Assembly: GCF_004119445.1 (NCBI RefSeq)
Contig: NZ_QICI01000034.1
Span: 62,001 to 126,000, forward strand
Length of the DNA: 64,000 nt
Origin: Chryseobacterium sp. CH21
GTDB lineage: Bacteria > Bacteroidota > Bacteroidia > Flavobacteriales > Weeksellaceae
Direction of reading: 5' to 3'
Position numbers and translations under genes: made by a program
Part shown: in pieces, positions 48,752 through 58,373 of the stretch
Layout: every line of letters begins with the position of its first letter
How positions within the stretch are numbered: the first letter of the stretch is position 1
The notes under the pieces: generated by a model
What the model was told of the DNA's origin: nothing
Database searches by the model: none
The model's input: only the letters and a program-made list of their open reading frames with translations

Positions 48752-49531
48752 TTAAATCAGTTTTTTCAGAATATCATCTAAAATGGTATTAAATTCATCC
48801 GGTTTTTCCAGCATGGGATAATGCCCGACTCCTTTAATGGTAACATAATCATATTTTTTCAAATATTTACGGTTCGCTTCCAGATCAGTAGGTGAGGCAT
48901 CGGAATTGATGGCTATAACAGGTACCTGAACTTGTTTTGCAATGGTATTGAAATCCGTTTTATATAAAGGTCTGAGAAGATTGATCGCCATTTCAGGTTC
49001 GTTCTGAAGAAATTCGTACTGCAGTCTTTCTTTTACATTAGCAGGAGTCTGCTCAACGAATAGATATTGAGGAAGGAAATTTTCCACAGCATATTTAAAA
49101 TCTGTCATGTACTGTGTGAATATAATTTCTTCAGCCTGTTGTTCCGTAAAAGCTTCATCTAAATTTTTCAGGGTATCAACCAGGACTAATGCTTTTACCT
49201 GTGGGATTTTCAATGAAGCTTCCAGTACATAAGCTCCGGACATAGAATGGCCTACAAGAATTATTTCCTGAGAATTGACAGCATCGGCAACAGCTTTAAT
49301 ATCATCTGCGTATCCGGCACTCGTCCATTCCTCTCTTGAAGAATCGGATTTTCCATGCCCTGCAAGATCCATCTGTACAATGTGATATTGACTATTTAAA
49401 TACTTTTGTTGGTCTTCCCACCATTCAGTATTTCCAAGCCATCCATGAATGAAGATTAAGGTTGGATTTCCGTTTCCGGATTCTTTGTAATGAATTTTCT
49501 TGCCGTCTGATGATGCTACATATTTTTCCAT
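48752..49531 (-). CDS. Alpha/beta hydrolase
   Basis: The 259-residue hydrolase has the oxyanion HGWLGNTEWW (about 29-38), nucleophile GHSMSGAYVL (about 96-105), a late Asp in INSDASPTD and catalytic His in GVGHYPMLEKPDEF. No signal peptide, so it is cytoplasmic. Substrate unknown. It borders the DnaA-box cluster. Confidence 0.9.
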   Translation of the reverse strand: MEKYVASSDGKKIHYKESGNGNPTLIFIHGWLGNTEWWEDQQKYLNSQYHIVQMDLAGHGKSDSSREEWTSAGYADDIKAVADAVNSQEIILVGHSMSGAYVLEASLKIPQVKALVLVDTLKNLDEAFTEQQAEEIIFTQYMTDFKYAVENFLPQYLFVEQTPANVKERLQYEFLQNEPEMAINLLRPLYKTDFNTIAKQVQVPVIAINSDASPTDLEANRKYLKKYDYVTIKGVGHYPMLEKPDEFNTILDDILKKLI

Positions 49532-49981
49532 ATAAAATTGTGAGTATTGGTGTATTGTTTTGTAAAGCCTAATTTACGAAAAGAGGTATAAACACAACGT
49601 TTTTTATTGATTATAAACTGAAAGAAGTATTCATCATCAAGTAGTGAAGGTGATAGATATATGAATTATTAGAACTAAAAATGTGGATAAGTTATCCACA
49701 GAAGTTATCCACACGATTTTTTATTGTGGAAATTTCACAAAAATTAATAAGTATTGTAAGTTAAAGAAATATAGTTGTTTACAATCTTTGTTTCAATGGT
49801 TGAAAAAATTATCCATAGTTTATCCACAGATATAAATTAAGGTATGAAAAGTTATCCACAAATATTTAGAGATGTGGATAACTGATTGTTTTTGATTTAA
49901 ATTGTTTAAAACCAGTAATTTAATTAAATGTTGGTTTGTGGGCTGGATTCTATTTCAAAGTTATCCACAAAATTGTTGATT
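49532..49981. other. Gene-free region with DnaA-box cluster, candidate oriC
   Basis: A 450-base stretch without any credible gene. It contains seven perfect DnaA boxes (TTATCCACA or complement) at 49682-49690 (reverse), 49692-49700, 49705-49713, 49820-49828, 49852-49860, 49873-49881 (reverse) and 49961-49969, plus a near box TTATCCATA at 49809-49817. The first two form the palindrome TGTGGATAA-G-TTATCCACA. AT-rich stretches that could be an unwinding element lie at 49725-49800 and 49886-49930. Gene orientation does not switch here, so origin function is unproven. Confidence 0.75.
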
Positions 49982-50485
49982 TTATTGCTGGTCTTTATAG
50001 ATATTCCAGAAGTTGAAATCGGTCATAGGAGCATATGTGATTCCGATATTTCTTCCCATTGTTACGATTTGTCCTCTGTGATAAGTTCCATGGATAATGG
50101 CATGCTGGATATATTCATATTTAGAAAAATCACACTGAAACCATTGGGATTCTATTTTTACATTTTTTGAAAGATCTTCCTCAGATAAGCTTTCCACATA
50201 ATCTACCAGCATTTGTGAATTGTTTCTTATCGCATTGAAAACATCTTCTTTACTGGTAGTTTCTGTAGTTTTAGTAAAATCAAAATCATTCTTTTCAGAA
50301 ATATGGCTCCACCAGTATTCCTGAGTTTGCCAGATGTGGTGTAATGTTTTTAAAATAGTCGGAAAACTTGAAATCGTTTCCTGATTCAGCTGTTCGTCAG
50401 ACTTTGTGGATAACCAGTCAATATATTTATTGACTACCCAGTTGTTGTACTGTACGGTTTTGTTGACTAATGTTTTTAAGCTCAT
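49982..50485 (-). CDS. DinB-superfamily protein
   Basis: The 167-residue four-helix protein of the DinB/YfiT superfamily has probable metal-binding histidines in LHHIWQTQEYWW and HAIIHGTYHRGQI. These proteins include thiol transferases and damage-inducible proteins of unknown role. A perfect DnaA-box 9-mer (50405-50413) lies inside the coding sequence. It starts the minus-strand series of genes after the DnaA cluster. Confidence 0.88.
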   Translation of the reverse strand: MSLKTLVNKTVQYNNWVVNKYIDWLSTKSDEQLNQETISSFPTILKTLHHIWQTQEYWWSHISEKNDFDFTKTTETTSKEDVFNAIRNNSQMLVDYVESLSEEDLSKNVKIESQWFQCDFSKYEYIQHAIIHGTYHRGQIVTMGRNIGITYAPMTDFNFWNIYKDQQ

Positions 50486-50518
50486 AATATTAATGTTTAT
50501 TGGGTTTAAAAGAAGGTG

Positions 50519-50901
50519 TTATAATCCGAAATGCCGGTCTTTATCTGTGTTTTCCGGATTGATAAGTGCTTTGTTACTGTAGATTGCAGCTTCAAAATCA
50601 CTAATGCTTACAGAAAGAAAAGAAATATCAGGCAGTAATTCTAAAAGTTGTGTACTGATCTGTCTGGAAAGCTCAGCTTTTTGTTCGGTGGTGCGCCCTT
50701 GCATAATATACCCGAACACATGCAAAAATTTTTCTTGCCTGCACCTAATTTGTAATATTGATAGGGCTGAAGCCTTACTTTGATATCATTGGGAGCAAAT
50801 ATACCTGTTGCATTAGCCACGTCATAAACGGCTTCCATTAATTCATCGGGTGTTCTTTCCTGAAGAATATCCTGTGAACAATCTATAATAAAATGAGGCA
50901 T
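50519..50901 (-). CDS. 5-carboxymethyl-2-hydroxymuconate isomerase-family protein, frameshifted as read
   Basis: The first frame (PHFIIDCSQDILQERTPDEL) and second frame (VFGYIMQGRTTEQKAELSRQ) join into a 127-residue CHMI/tautomerase-fold protein with the catalytic Pro directly after the start Met. The break is at an A5 run (50724-50728); restoring one base makes a continuous frame. CHMI enzymes act in homoprotocatechuate catabolism, but no partner genes are nearby, so the substrate is uncertain. Confidence 0.82.
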
Positions 50902-50971
50902 AGATTATATTTTGTGTTTTGATTTTGTGTAAGATAAAAGTAATAAAAAATAGTAATGGATATTAAAAATA

Positions 50972-50999
50972 AAAACCGTTCTGAAAACAAAACGGTTTT
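50972..50999 (-). terminator. Hairpin after the serine hydrolase gene
   Basis: AAAACCGTT pairs with AACGGTTTT across a loop of about ten bases, 35 bases downstream of the minus-strand gene end. Confidence 0.65.
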
Positions 51000-51033
51000 A
51001 AAATATGTATTTTTTACTTTGTGAATTCCTGTT

Positions 51034-52642
51034 TTATGGATTTGATTTTTTAATGCTGTATTGCGGTTGTACAATATTAGTCATGTCGAGAATAATATCA
51101 TAAACTCCATTTTCATTGATAGGAAAATCATAGGCATCAAAGGCAATACTTTTATTATCATTATTCAGCCCAAGGCTGTATCCCCAATCATTATTAAATC
51201 TGAATTTCAGATTGCCTTTTTCAATGTATAGTTTTTCAGAAAATAAATATTCGGATTTTTAGGATCTGTCTGCAGCGGAATATCTTTTCCGTCCCAACCG
51301 TTTGGAGTTGCATTTCCAATAATTCCCCAGGTAAGGGTATTGGTGTTTCTTTTGGCTGTTTTTACAGTTCCATCCCAGAAATGAATAACAACAGTATCTA
51401 TTTTTCCATTTTGATTGGGTTGGAAAGTGCAGGTGAATTTCTCATCCAGCTGAAAAGATGTTTTGCTTTTTGCTAATAAAACATTTCTTGGATAACTCCC
51501 TTCTTTGAAAATAAGCTTTCCATCAATACTTTTTATATAAAAATTTGTTTTTTCTGAAGAATAAACACCTTCCAGCTTGTTTAGATCTTCTGTACTCACT
51601 TTTGCAATCGCTGGAATGCTGTATGGCTTATTGTACAGTATTTTTTCTACTTGAGGAATAATAAAATCAGAATGAGAAAGTTCTGAATTTGAAATTAAAA
51701 TCACACAAATATCATCATCCAGAACTCTGTAATATCTGCTTCTGTAACCGGGTCCACCTCCATCATGACCCACTCTTTTTTTCCAGAATCATTTGAAATC
51801 TGGAACCCTAAACCATAGTGATCCTTAAGATAAGGAGTAAAAGCTTTGTCCGTCGTTTCTTTTTTTAGGATAGTGTAATTCTTTAACGCTTCATTGAATT
51901 TAAAAAGATCTTCCACAGTAGAATACATGGCTCCTGCTCCGAAAGGATGGTCGGTTTTAAAACGTAATGCTTCGTTGGATCTTTTATCAGATACAAATTC
52001 ATATCCCAATGCTTTGTTTTCATCGGTCACATCATTGAAATGAAATCCACTGTGATTCATTTTCAGTGGTTTCAGAATACTATTTTCAATGACTTCGTCA
52101 TAATTCAGACCTGTAATTTTTTTAATAATATAACTTAGAATATAATATCCGGAATTGGAGTAGTCCCAATCTTTGCCAGGGGAAAAGTTCAAAGGTTTTG
52201 CTGAGATATATTTTAAAAATGTTGCTTCATCTACAGTATACTCAGAATTTGTATCATTAGGAATTCCTGAAGTGTGGGAAAGCAGATGGGCAATGGTAAT
52301 ACTGTCGCCCTTCGGAAAATCAGGATAGTATTTGGATAGTTTGTCATTCAGGGATAGTTTACCCTGTTCTTCCAGCTGACAAATAACGGTTGCAGTAAAC
52401 ATTTTTGTCGTAGAGAAAACACGATAAAGGCTGTTATTGGTATTTTTCTCTTTTTTAGGAGCATTTCTATAGCCGTAACTTTTTTCAAAAATAATGTTTC
52501 CTTTTTCAGCAATCAAAACAGAACCGCTAAACAAACCGGCTTTTTCATAAGTTGAGAATAACTGTTCCAGTTTTTTAGATTTCTGTGAAAAAAGAGGATG
52601 TACCGAAAGCAATACCACGATACAGATTAAAATAGATCTCAT
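51034..52642 (-). CDS. Exported serine hydrolase (beta-lactamase-type) with SusE/F-like C-terminal domain; two frameshifts as read
   Basis: The protein begins with a signal peptide (1-19) and a class C beta-lactamase-type domain with catalytic SxxK in FSTTKMFTA (Ser near 78), the YxN-type motif DYSNSGYY and the HDGGG motif just after the first break (T7, 51776-51782). A second break (A4, 51240-51243) leads into FSEKLYIEKGNLKFRFNNDWGYSLG, a SusE/SusF-like carbohydrate-binding domain introduced by WGIIGNATPNGWDG. Restored length is 536 residues. Fusion of an exported serine hydrolase to a glycan-binding fold suggests activity on a polymer-bound ester or peptide. Confidence 0.82.
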
Positions 52643-52727
52643 GTAATTTTTTTAAATAAGACACTTTTAGGTGTTATAATATTACATGGGATTTGAAAAA
52701 AATTATTGAAGTAGAATAGAAGATTTT

Positions 52728-53162
52728 TTATGCAATTTGAATTAAAGTCTTAACAGCACTGATCATAATCATAGAAGCTTTCCCTGTTTCAATAAAATAT
52801 TTCATGGTTTTTCGATTTTCCAGGATGATCTTTCCGAAAGTATATTTCTCATTTTCATACCCTTTAAAGTTTCCATACAATTCATTTTTTGCATGTATAA
52901 TAAATCCCGATTCCAAAATTCTGTTTTCTAATGTGATCAATTTCTGAGTTGTCAAAATACTATAATTATCTGAATTGATTATTGTAGAACAGATAAGAAG
53001 TTCTTCTCCATTTAACTGGATAGAAATGTCTGGATATGCATTAAAAAAAGAATGATTATCTTCATAAAACTTTGTCCATTGAAAATCATCGTATTGCTTA
53101 ATGGTGCTTCTCTTTATTTTTGAGATACAGATATTATGTTTTGATTGATCTGTTTTTTTCAT
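52728..53162 (-). CDS. Hypothetical protein, 144 residues
   Basis: No family recognised. No signal peptide or membrane segment; beta-rich. Segments such as SILTTQKLITLENRIL and GKIILENRKTMKYFIETGK have no known motif. It starts one base after the stop of the upstream membrane-protein gene (53164), so it is probably cotranscribed. Confidence 0.7.
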   Translation of the reverse strand: MKKTDQSKHNICISKIKRSTIKQYDDFQWTKFYEDNHSFFNAYPDISIQLNGEELLICSTIINSDNYSILTTQKLITLENRILESGFIIHAKNELYGNFKGYENEKYTFGKIILENRKTMKYFIETGKASMIMISAVKTLIQIA

Positions 53163-53163
53163 T

Positions 53164-53673
53164 TTAAGACCACATTTTTTTTATTTCATTTACTATTTCA
53201 CTGGCTTTGGTTTCAGTGATCCAGTCTACAATTCTTGTTTCATTGCCGTTTTGTATAAGAATAACAGAATAGGTTGAGCCACTCAGAGAAAAATGATATC
53301 GGGTTCCCAACTTATACTTTTCTACTTGAAAATCTTTTACCTGAAACTGATTAATTTCTTTTTTCAGATAAATTTTAGGTTTTGTAAATAGTTTGTTTTT
53401 ATATCGGACTGTTATTTGTTCGGGTTCAATAGTGAGAATTGTTTTTCCAAAAGTATTCCATAACCAGAAATATAAAAAGAGTATAAAAAAAGCTGCAAAA
53501 GGAGTGGCAGACGAAACATAGCTTAAAACAGCATAAAAACCTTCTGCCTGAAGACTCATAAGAGTAAGAGTAATAATAATCAGAATAATAAAAGACAGCA
53601 TCAATAGACCTAAACCCAATATAATGGCTACTGTCCAATTGGTTTTGTTTTTTATTTTAATAATGATTGGCAT
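53164..53673 (-). CDS. Membrane protein with two TM segments and a PH-like C-terminal domain
   Basis: The 169-residue protein has two hydrophobic segments (about 14-38 and 54-72) followed by a cytoplasmic domain (TILTIEPEQITVRYKNKLF, YLKKEINQFQVKDFQVEKY) of the kind in small membrane proteins with bacterial PH-like domains. Function unknown. It lies directly before the 144-residue gene. Confidence 0.75.
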   Translation of the reverse strand: MPIIIKIKNKTNWTVAIILGLGLLMLSFIILIIITLTLMSLQAEGFYAVLSYVSSATPFAAFFILFLYFWLWNTFGKTILTIEPEQITVRYKNKLFTKPKIYLKKEINQFQVKDFQVEKYKLGTRYHFSLSGSTYSVILIQNGNETRIVDWITETKASEIVNEIKKMWS

Positions 53674-53688
53674 ACATAAAAGTATTAA

Positions 53689-54203
53689 TTATATAGCTTT
53701 CCTTTCAAACAACAAGGTCTTCTTAAGCCCGAAATTATTCATCCTAACCGTTGGTGAATCGAGTTCCCAAGCCGGAAGATGAGTAGAAAGTTGATCTTCT
53801 AATTTTACAATTCCAGGAGTTACCTGATTATCAAATTCATAACTTTTTTTATAGGTAATGATTTCCAGCCCAGATTGCCTTTTACCAAATGGTGTAGGAA
53901 TCCTAAAAAATAAACAGATGTTATCTCATCCCATTTTATAAATTCGGTTGTATTATTCTGTTTGAAGTAAAACCCATCGTTTGTATATTGAAAAATTCCA
54001 TCAAAATCATGTAATGTGTCCATTTCTTTTTCAAATGACTCATAATCTTTTTCGTCGGGAGAATAGAGCTTAGCTATTGAAAATACCAGAACTACAAAGC
54101 ACAGAAAAATAATAGCAAACGAAATTTTTTTGTCATCAAAAACAGGATAGTAAAAAAAAGTAAGAATTAAAATCAGACTGGTGGCTGCAATTATCTTTTT
54201 CAT
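53689..54203 (-). CDS. Membrane protein with YcxB-like C-terminus, frameshifted as read
   Basis: Two TM segments lie in residues 1-45, followed by TNDGFYFKQNNTTEFIKWDEITSV. The frame breaks at an A6 run (53905-53910 on plus) and continues in the next frame with TPFGKRQSGLEIITYKKSYEF. Restored length is 171 residues. The soluble part resembles YcxB-like/PH-type domains, as in the neighbour at 53164. Function unknown. Confidence 0.7.
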
Positions 54204-54215
54204 GGAGAATATTAC

Positions 54216-54590
54216 TTATTTTTTGCTTCTTAGCTGAAATACATTTCCTTCAGGATCAGTTCCGTCACAAAGCCAGAAAGGGTAGTTGTCAAAAGTTTTG
54301 ATGTCTCTCATCCGAACGTTTTTTGAAACCAGATCATTTTTTGCGGCTTTTATATCCATGTCAATATCAAAAACAGTTTTGGTATTATTGTCAAAAACAT
54401 GATCTGCTTCTATTTCTTCAAGATACTGATCTCCGATTTTGTGTAAACCAATATAAGCACCTCCGGCATCAAGTAAAACCCATACAGGATCTTCTTCAAT
54501 TACTTTCAGATTGAAGTTTTCCACATAGAAAATTTTGAGTAAGTGCACATCTTTTACATACAAAATAATGGTGCTGAGCTGGGCATTCAT
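54216..54590 (-). CDS. VOC-superfamily (glyoxalase/bleomycin-resistance fold) protein
   Basis: The 124-residue protein has the VOC pattern: STIILYVKDVHLLKIFYVENFNLKV at the start and FPFWLCDGTDPEGNVFQL-type ending. Metal-ligand positions are partly changed, so enzyme activity is uncertain. It follows the DHFR-like gene by 18 bases on the same strand. Confidence 0.85.
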   Translation of the reverse strand: MNAQLSTIILYVKDVHLLKIFYVENFNLKVIEEDPVWVLLDAGGAYIGLHKIGDQYLEEIEADHVFDNNTKTVFDIDMDIKAAKNDLVSKNVRMRDIKTFDNYPFWLCDGTDPEGNVFQLRSKK

Positions 54591-54608
54591 ATCTTCTGGA
54601 TTTTTAGT

Positions 54609-55148
54609 TTAAACTTCATAAATAAGTTGTACGACACCGGATTTGAAGACATTGGTCTTGACAAGTTTTAGATGTAATCTTTCTTTTAAATCTTCAAAAA
54701 GAGGCTTCCCTTTCCCCAGAGCAATCGGATGTACGGATATTCTGTAAGTGTCAATAAGATCGTGCTGAATAAATGTTTTAATAAGACTTGCACCTCCATA
54801 CAGCCAAATGTCCTTTCCTCCCTGATTTTTTATTTCCGAAACTTTATCCACAATGTCAGAACTGATAAAAACAGCATTTTCATCTTCTCTATTTTGACTG
54901 GAAAAGACAAATTTATTTTTTGAATGAACCGCTTCCCAAAGCTTTTGTTCTTCCGGACCTGCATTATCCTCGGGCTGATAATTTCCCCAGGCGTCGTAGC
55001 TTACTCTTCCGTAAAAAATAGTGTCTATCCCAGAAAGAAAGCCATCAAAATCCATATCATCATCCATGATACACCAGTCGGTTTCTCCGTTGGGTCCTTC
55101 AATAAATCCGTCTAAAGTAGTGGCCAGATCTAATATTACTTTTTTCAT
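54609..55148 (-). CDS. Dihydrofolate reductase-family protein (RibD C-terminal-like)
   Basis: The 179-residue protein shows the DHFR-like pattern MKKVILDLATTLDGFIEGPNG, the D-x-FYGRVSYDAW segment, DIWLYGGASL and ISVHPIALGKGKPLF. It belongs to the RibD C-terminal/YyaP group of NADPH-dependent reductases, not true folate DHFR. Substrate unknown. Confidence 0.9.
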   Translation of the reverse strand: MKKVILDLATTLDGFIEGPNGETDWCIMDDDMDFDGFLSGIDTIFYGRVSYDAWGNYQPEDNAGPEEQKLWEAVHSKNKFVFSSQNREDENAVFISSDIVDKVSEIKNQGGKDIWLYGGASLIKTFIQHDLIDTYRISVHPIALGKGKPLFEDLKERLHLKLVKTNVFKSGVVQLIYEV

Positions 55149-55245
55149 GCTTAATAATTGGTGATTTAGGTTTGAGTTTTATAAAATGAGAGGAAAGATA
55201 GTTATATTTTATTTCCTCATTATGAAATTGGGGATAACTTTGTTT

Positions 55246-56016
55246 TTACTTTGAAGGTTCTGTAACTCCTATGATCACTCCAAAATTTCCATCTTGCTGG
55301 CTCCAGTTTTTTTCAGGGAGATAAGTTCTGGAAACATATCCGTCAAGATAGAGCGCCTCTTTACAGCCTAAGCTTTTGAAGTGTTGTGCAAAATCATAAA
55401 AACTTATTTCTTTCTTAGACATCGCAAAGATAAGTTCTCCGTTTTCCAGAATTCCTACGCCATTTCTGATGTTCATATTTTTAGACTTTTCCTGAAAGAT
55501 CGGATTGATTTTTCCGTTTGTTATCAGTATGGGGCCGGATTGGGTGGCATATCGGATACTTTTATTTTGCCTGTATTTTTTAGTCTCAATAATTCCTGCG
55601 TGATTGTTTTGGGTTATATACAATATTCCGTTTGGCTGAAGATAAAAATTGCCTGCACCCTGAAGTGTATCTATGGATTTCAGGATTTTAAAATTCTCAA
55701 TGTACAGCCCTTTCGGAGCGTTGTCAGGTTCAAACATCCCTCCATTCATCGCGAATACTAATTTTTTATTTTTAGCCTGAACATAGTGATTCAGGTGATC
55801 AATACTTTTCAATATTTCTCCTTTGTCGTTTTTCCAGTACATGTGTATGTTTTGCTTCTCAGGATTTGTCCGATAGGTAATGAAACGATTATCATCCTGA
55901 GCTTTTTTACAACATATACAAGAAAAAATCAGAAAAAAAAGAATAAAATGGCAGGTTGATTTTATTCGAAAACTTAAATTTTTTATGCTGTAAAACGAAA
56001 TGATATTTGCTGCCAT
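55246..56016 (-). CDS. Phosphodiester glycosidase-family (NAGPA domain) exported protein
   Basis: The 256-residue protein has an N-terminal signal or membrane segment with a Cys-rich end (SCICC), possibly a lipobox, followed by the NAGPA fold: KKLVFAMNGGMFEPDNAPKGLYIENF, SGPILITNG, NMNIRNGVGILENGELIFAMSK and LGCKEALYLDGYVSRTY. The family cleaves phosphodiester-linked sugars (N-acetylglucosamine-1-phosphodiester type). An outer-envelope location is likely. It stands alone in the minus-strand series. Confidence 0.85.
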   Translation of the reverse strand: MAANIISFYSIKNLSFRIKSTCHFILFFLIFSCICCKKAQDDNRFITYRTNPEKQNIHMYWKNDKGEILKSIDHLNHYVQAKNKKLVFAMNGGMFEPDNAPKGLYIENFKILKSIDTLQGAGNFYLQPNGILYITQNNHAGIIETKKYRQNKSIRYATQSGPILITNGKINPIFQEKSKNMNIRNGVGILENGELIFAMSKKEISFYDFAQHFKSLGCKEALYLDGYVSRTYLPEKNWSQQDGNFGVIIGVTEPSK

Positions 56017-56051
56017 GATGTGATTTTTTGAGTTAAAAATTATAAAAATAT

Positions 56052-56515
56052 TTAACTCAAAGCTACTGCTACAATGATTATAATCAATAAAATAGTTGCG
56101 TACAGAAGAGTTGTTCCTCCTTTTTTGTTTAAATATTCTTTTTGCTGTTCATATTCCGGGAATTTTTCCTCTACTTTTTTTATTGTTCTTTTTGCTTTGT
56201 TGATGTAAAGAAGATTTCCACAAAAGCCTATTATAATGAGCATGATAATTGAGACACAATAACTGACCAGTTTCGTTTGCTCTGTTCCGATTATTTTGGG
56301 TAAGAAAAAATTTTCAAGACAACTTTCGATATAGAAGAATGAGTAAATGACTATGGCTTCCAGATACATTTTTCTATAGAGGAACCAAAATACTCCAAAG
56401 ATAAAAGCGGCATAATTAAAGGTGAATTTTTTCCTTTTTCAAAAAGGTTTAGTTTTTCAAGGTAATATGAACTGCGCTCCTGAAAGAAATCTTCATATTG
56501 TTGATTTTGATTCAT
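56052..56515 (-). CDS. DUF2628-like small membrane protein, frameshifted as read
   Basis: The short N-terminus (QNQQYEDFFQERSSYYLEKL) leads into FTFNYAAFIFGVFWFLYRKMYLEA, joined by restoring one base in a T6 run (56427-56432 on plus). Three to four TM segments follow. Restored length is 154 residues. The order of N-terminal helix, FN-x-AFxFGxFWFxYRKMY and TM segments matches DUF2628. Function unknown. Confidence 0.75.
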
Positions 56516-56628
56516 GGTTGAGTTAATAAGATTTTATATTTATTGAAATGGTTTATTAGAATAAAATTTATAAAATAGTAAAACCACTCTTACAACGGAA
56601 CGGCTTTCAATATATTGTCAACATACAC

Positions 56629-57269
56629 CTAGCGGTAAGACAAGTTTATTTCTTCAATTTTTGCCCTCAAATCTCCAATTGTAAAAGTTTCTGAGTTACA
56701 TTGGATTTCCGGGAGATCATGTTTTAATAAGAAATCGTTCAAATCTATACAGTTTTGAAGAATATTAAATTCTTTATTCTCTAAATCTAAGACTATTCCT
56801 TTAGTTTTTCCATTGATGGAGTAGGTAAGAGGACTTAATGCTCCTAAAAAAGCCTTCGACCATAGACCTTTCATGTTTTCTTCAAAATAAATGAATCTAC
56901 CATAATTCAGAACTTTGCAAAATCTTGAATACTGGTCAGGATCATATCCATTGTCTTTCTTGTTGGTATATTTTCTATAGGTCTGAAAATACATTTCTCC
57001 CTGGTGCGAAACGCCTAATGGGATTCTCACTTTTTTATTTTTTTGTTTAAAATAAAAAATGCTTTTTCGGGCATAGCAATAGAATCACACTTTTCACAGG
57101 TTTTGAAATAAACTTCTTCAGTGGATGAAGGTTTTTTATTCAGTACATCTTCTAAGGTCATATAAATACCTTCCGGAAAGTCTCCTTTTTTTATGGATTG
57201 ATATTGTTTTTCCTGTGCAGCAGTCAGATTGAAAATGCAGATAAGAAAAGAGAAAATATAAAGTTTCAT
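56629..57269 (-). CDS. Exported protein of unknown function, frameshifted as read
   Basis: The frame starts with a signal peptide (1-18) and runs through GDFPEGIYMTLEDVLNKKPSS and CEKC, then breaks at a T6 run (57031-57036 on plus). It continues with VRIPLGVSHQGEMYFQTYRKY. Restored length is 213 residues. No known domain. It lies downstream of the 322-residue gene on the same strand. Confidence 0.7.
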
Positions 57270-57340
57270 GGTTTTTTGATAATTTTTTCAGAATAGCAAA
57301 AATATAAAAAGAAAATGGTGAAAACTGTATGAGAGGAAGT

Positions 57341-58309
57341 TTATTCATTGTCGTTATAAGCATTAACTTTATAAATCAGCTGGAATTTTATAGTGTCTTT
57401 CTTTGAATGAGGATATTTTTCTTCATTCACTCGCTTCTCAAATTCTTTCATAATTTCCAGATCCAGATCATCTTTGACAGCAAACTGAATGTCATTTTTC
57501 TTTACTCCTAATTCGAATTGAACCATTATTTTTCCCTCACTTTTTGAGTCTTTAAACAAATTATCGAAAATTTTGTTGGTTTTATCAATAACAGATTTAA
57601 TATCCTCAATGGAAGAATTGGCCTTTAATTCAGAATCACCGGTCAAAAATATGACTTTCTCTAGTTTAGTTTCTTTATTGCCTTTATCGGTAACATAGAC
57701 TTCATTACCATTTTTATAAGTTTTGATGGTTCCTTCAGTTGTATATGTACCTTTGTCAATAGGGTTGTTGTAAGAATTTTTGTACGGAAACTCATCCAGC
57801 CATAATAATTTTTGATTTTTTTTAAGGAAGTTTAAAATATACCGATGGTTTTCGGTTTGCAGAATGAATAAAGGCTCTTCGATGTCAAATGAAATGGTAG
57901 ACCAGTAATATTTTAATTCATCTTCATTGGCTTTTCTAATCTGATAATTCCCAGAAATTTCTTTTTTAAATTCATTCCATATCTTTTTTGAGTCATCCAG
58001 TTTTCGGGATACCTTGCCCTCTACTTCCATTTCGTCAATATGGAAGGTTACATTATCGGGAATGCTGTGTAAAATTTCAATATTTTTAAACTGTTTCCAA
58101 AGGGTAGGACCAATCATTAGATTATCTCCCAATATATCATAATTGGTTGCATTTTGAAGACTTTCTGTGAGCGATTTTTTTACTTTTTCGTTTGTTTTAT
58201 CGTCTGCATAAAGATAAACTACTCCACTGGGAATGGTTATTTTCTCTGTGATTTGTGCTTTGACAAGATTGACGATGAATAAAAGAAGGAGAAGAATTTT
58301 TATTTTCAT
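57341..58309 (-). CDS. Exported protein of unknown function, 322 residues
   Basis: The protein has a signal peptide (MKIKILLLLLFIVNLVKAQ) and a mostly hydrophilic body of mixed helices and strands. Residues about 220-320 (KLEKVIFLTGDSELKANSSIEDIK, then GKIMVQFELGVKKNDIQF) may be a separate domain with a coil. No motif recognised. Function unknown. The reading frame is intact, unlike several neighbours. Confidence 0.72.
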   Translation of the reverse strand: MKIKILLLLLFIVNLVKAQITEKITIPSGVVYLYADDKTNEKVKKSLTESLQNATNYDILGDNLMIGPTLWKQFKNIEILHSIPDNVTFHIDEMEVEGKVSRKLDDSKKIWNEFKKEISGNYQIRKANEDELKYYWSTISFDIEEPLFILQTENHRYILNFLKKNQKLLWLDEFPYKNSYNNPIDKGTYTTEGTIKTYKNGNEVYVTDKGNKETKLEKVIFLTGDSELKANSSIEDIKSVIDKTNKIFDNLFKDSKSEGKIMVQFELGVKKNDIQFAVKDDLDLEIMKEFEKRVNEEKYPHSKKDTIKFQLIYKVNAYNDNE

Positions 58310-58373
58310 GGATTGTTTTTAATTGGCGGAAATTATAAAAAAAGAGGTTCTTATTTTTTCTGTGTACTGAATA

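Noticed and set aside
50519..50901. Homoprotocatechuate degradation cluster around the CHMI-family gene
   Set aside because: No other gene of that pathway is nearby.
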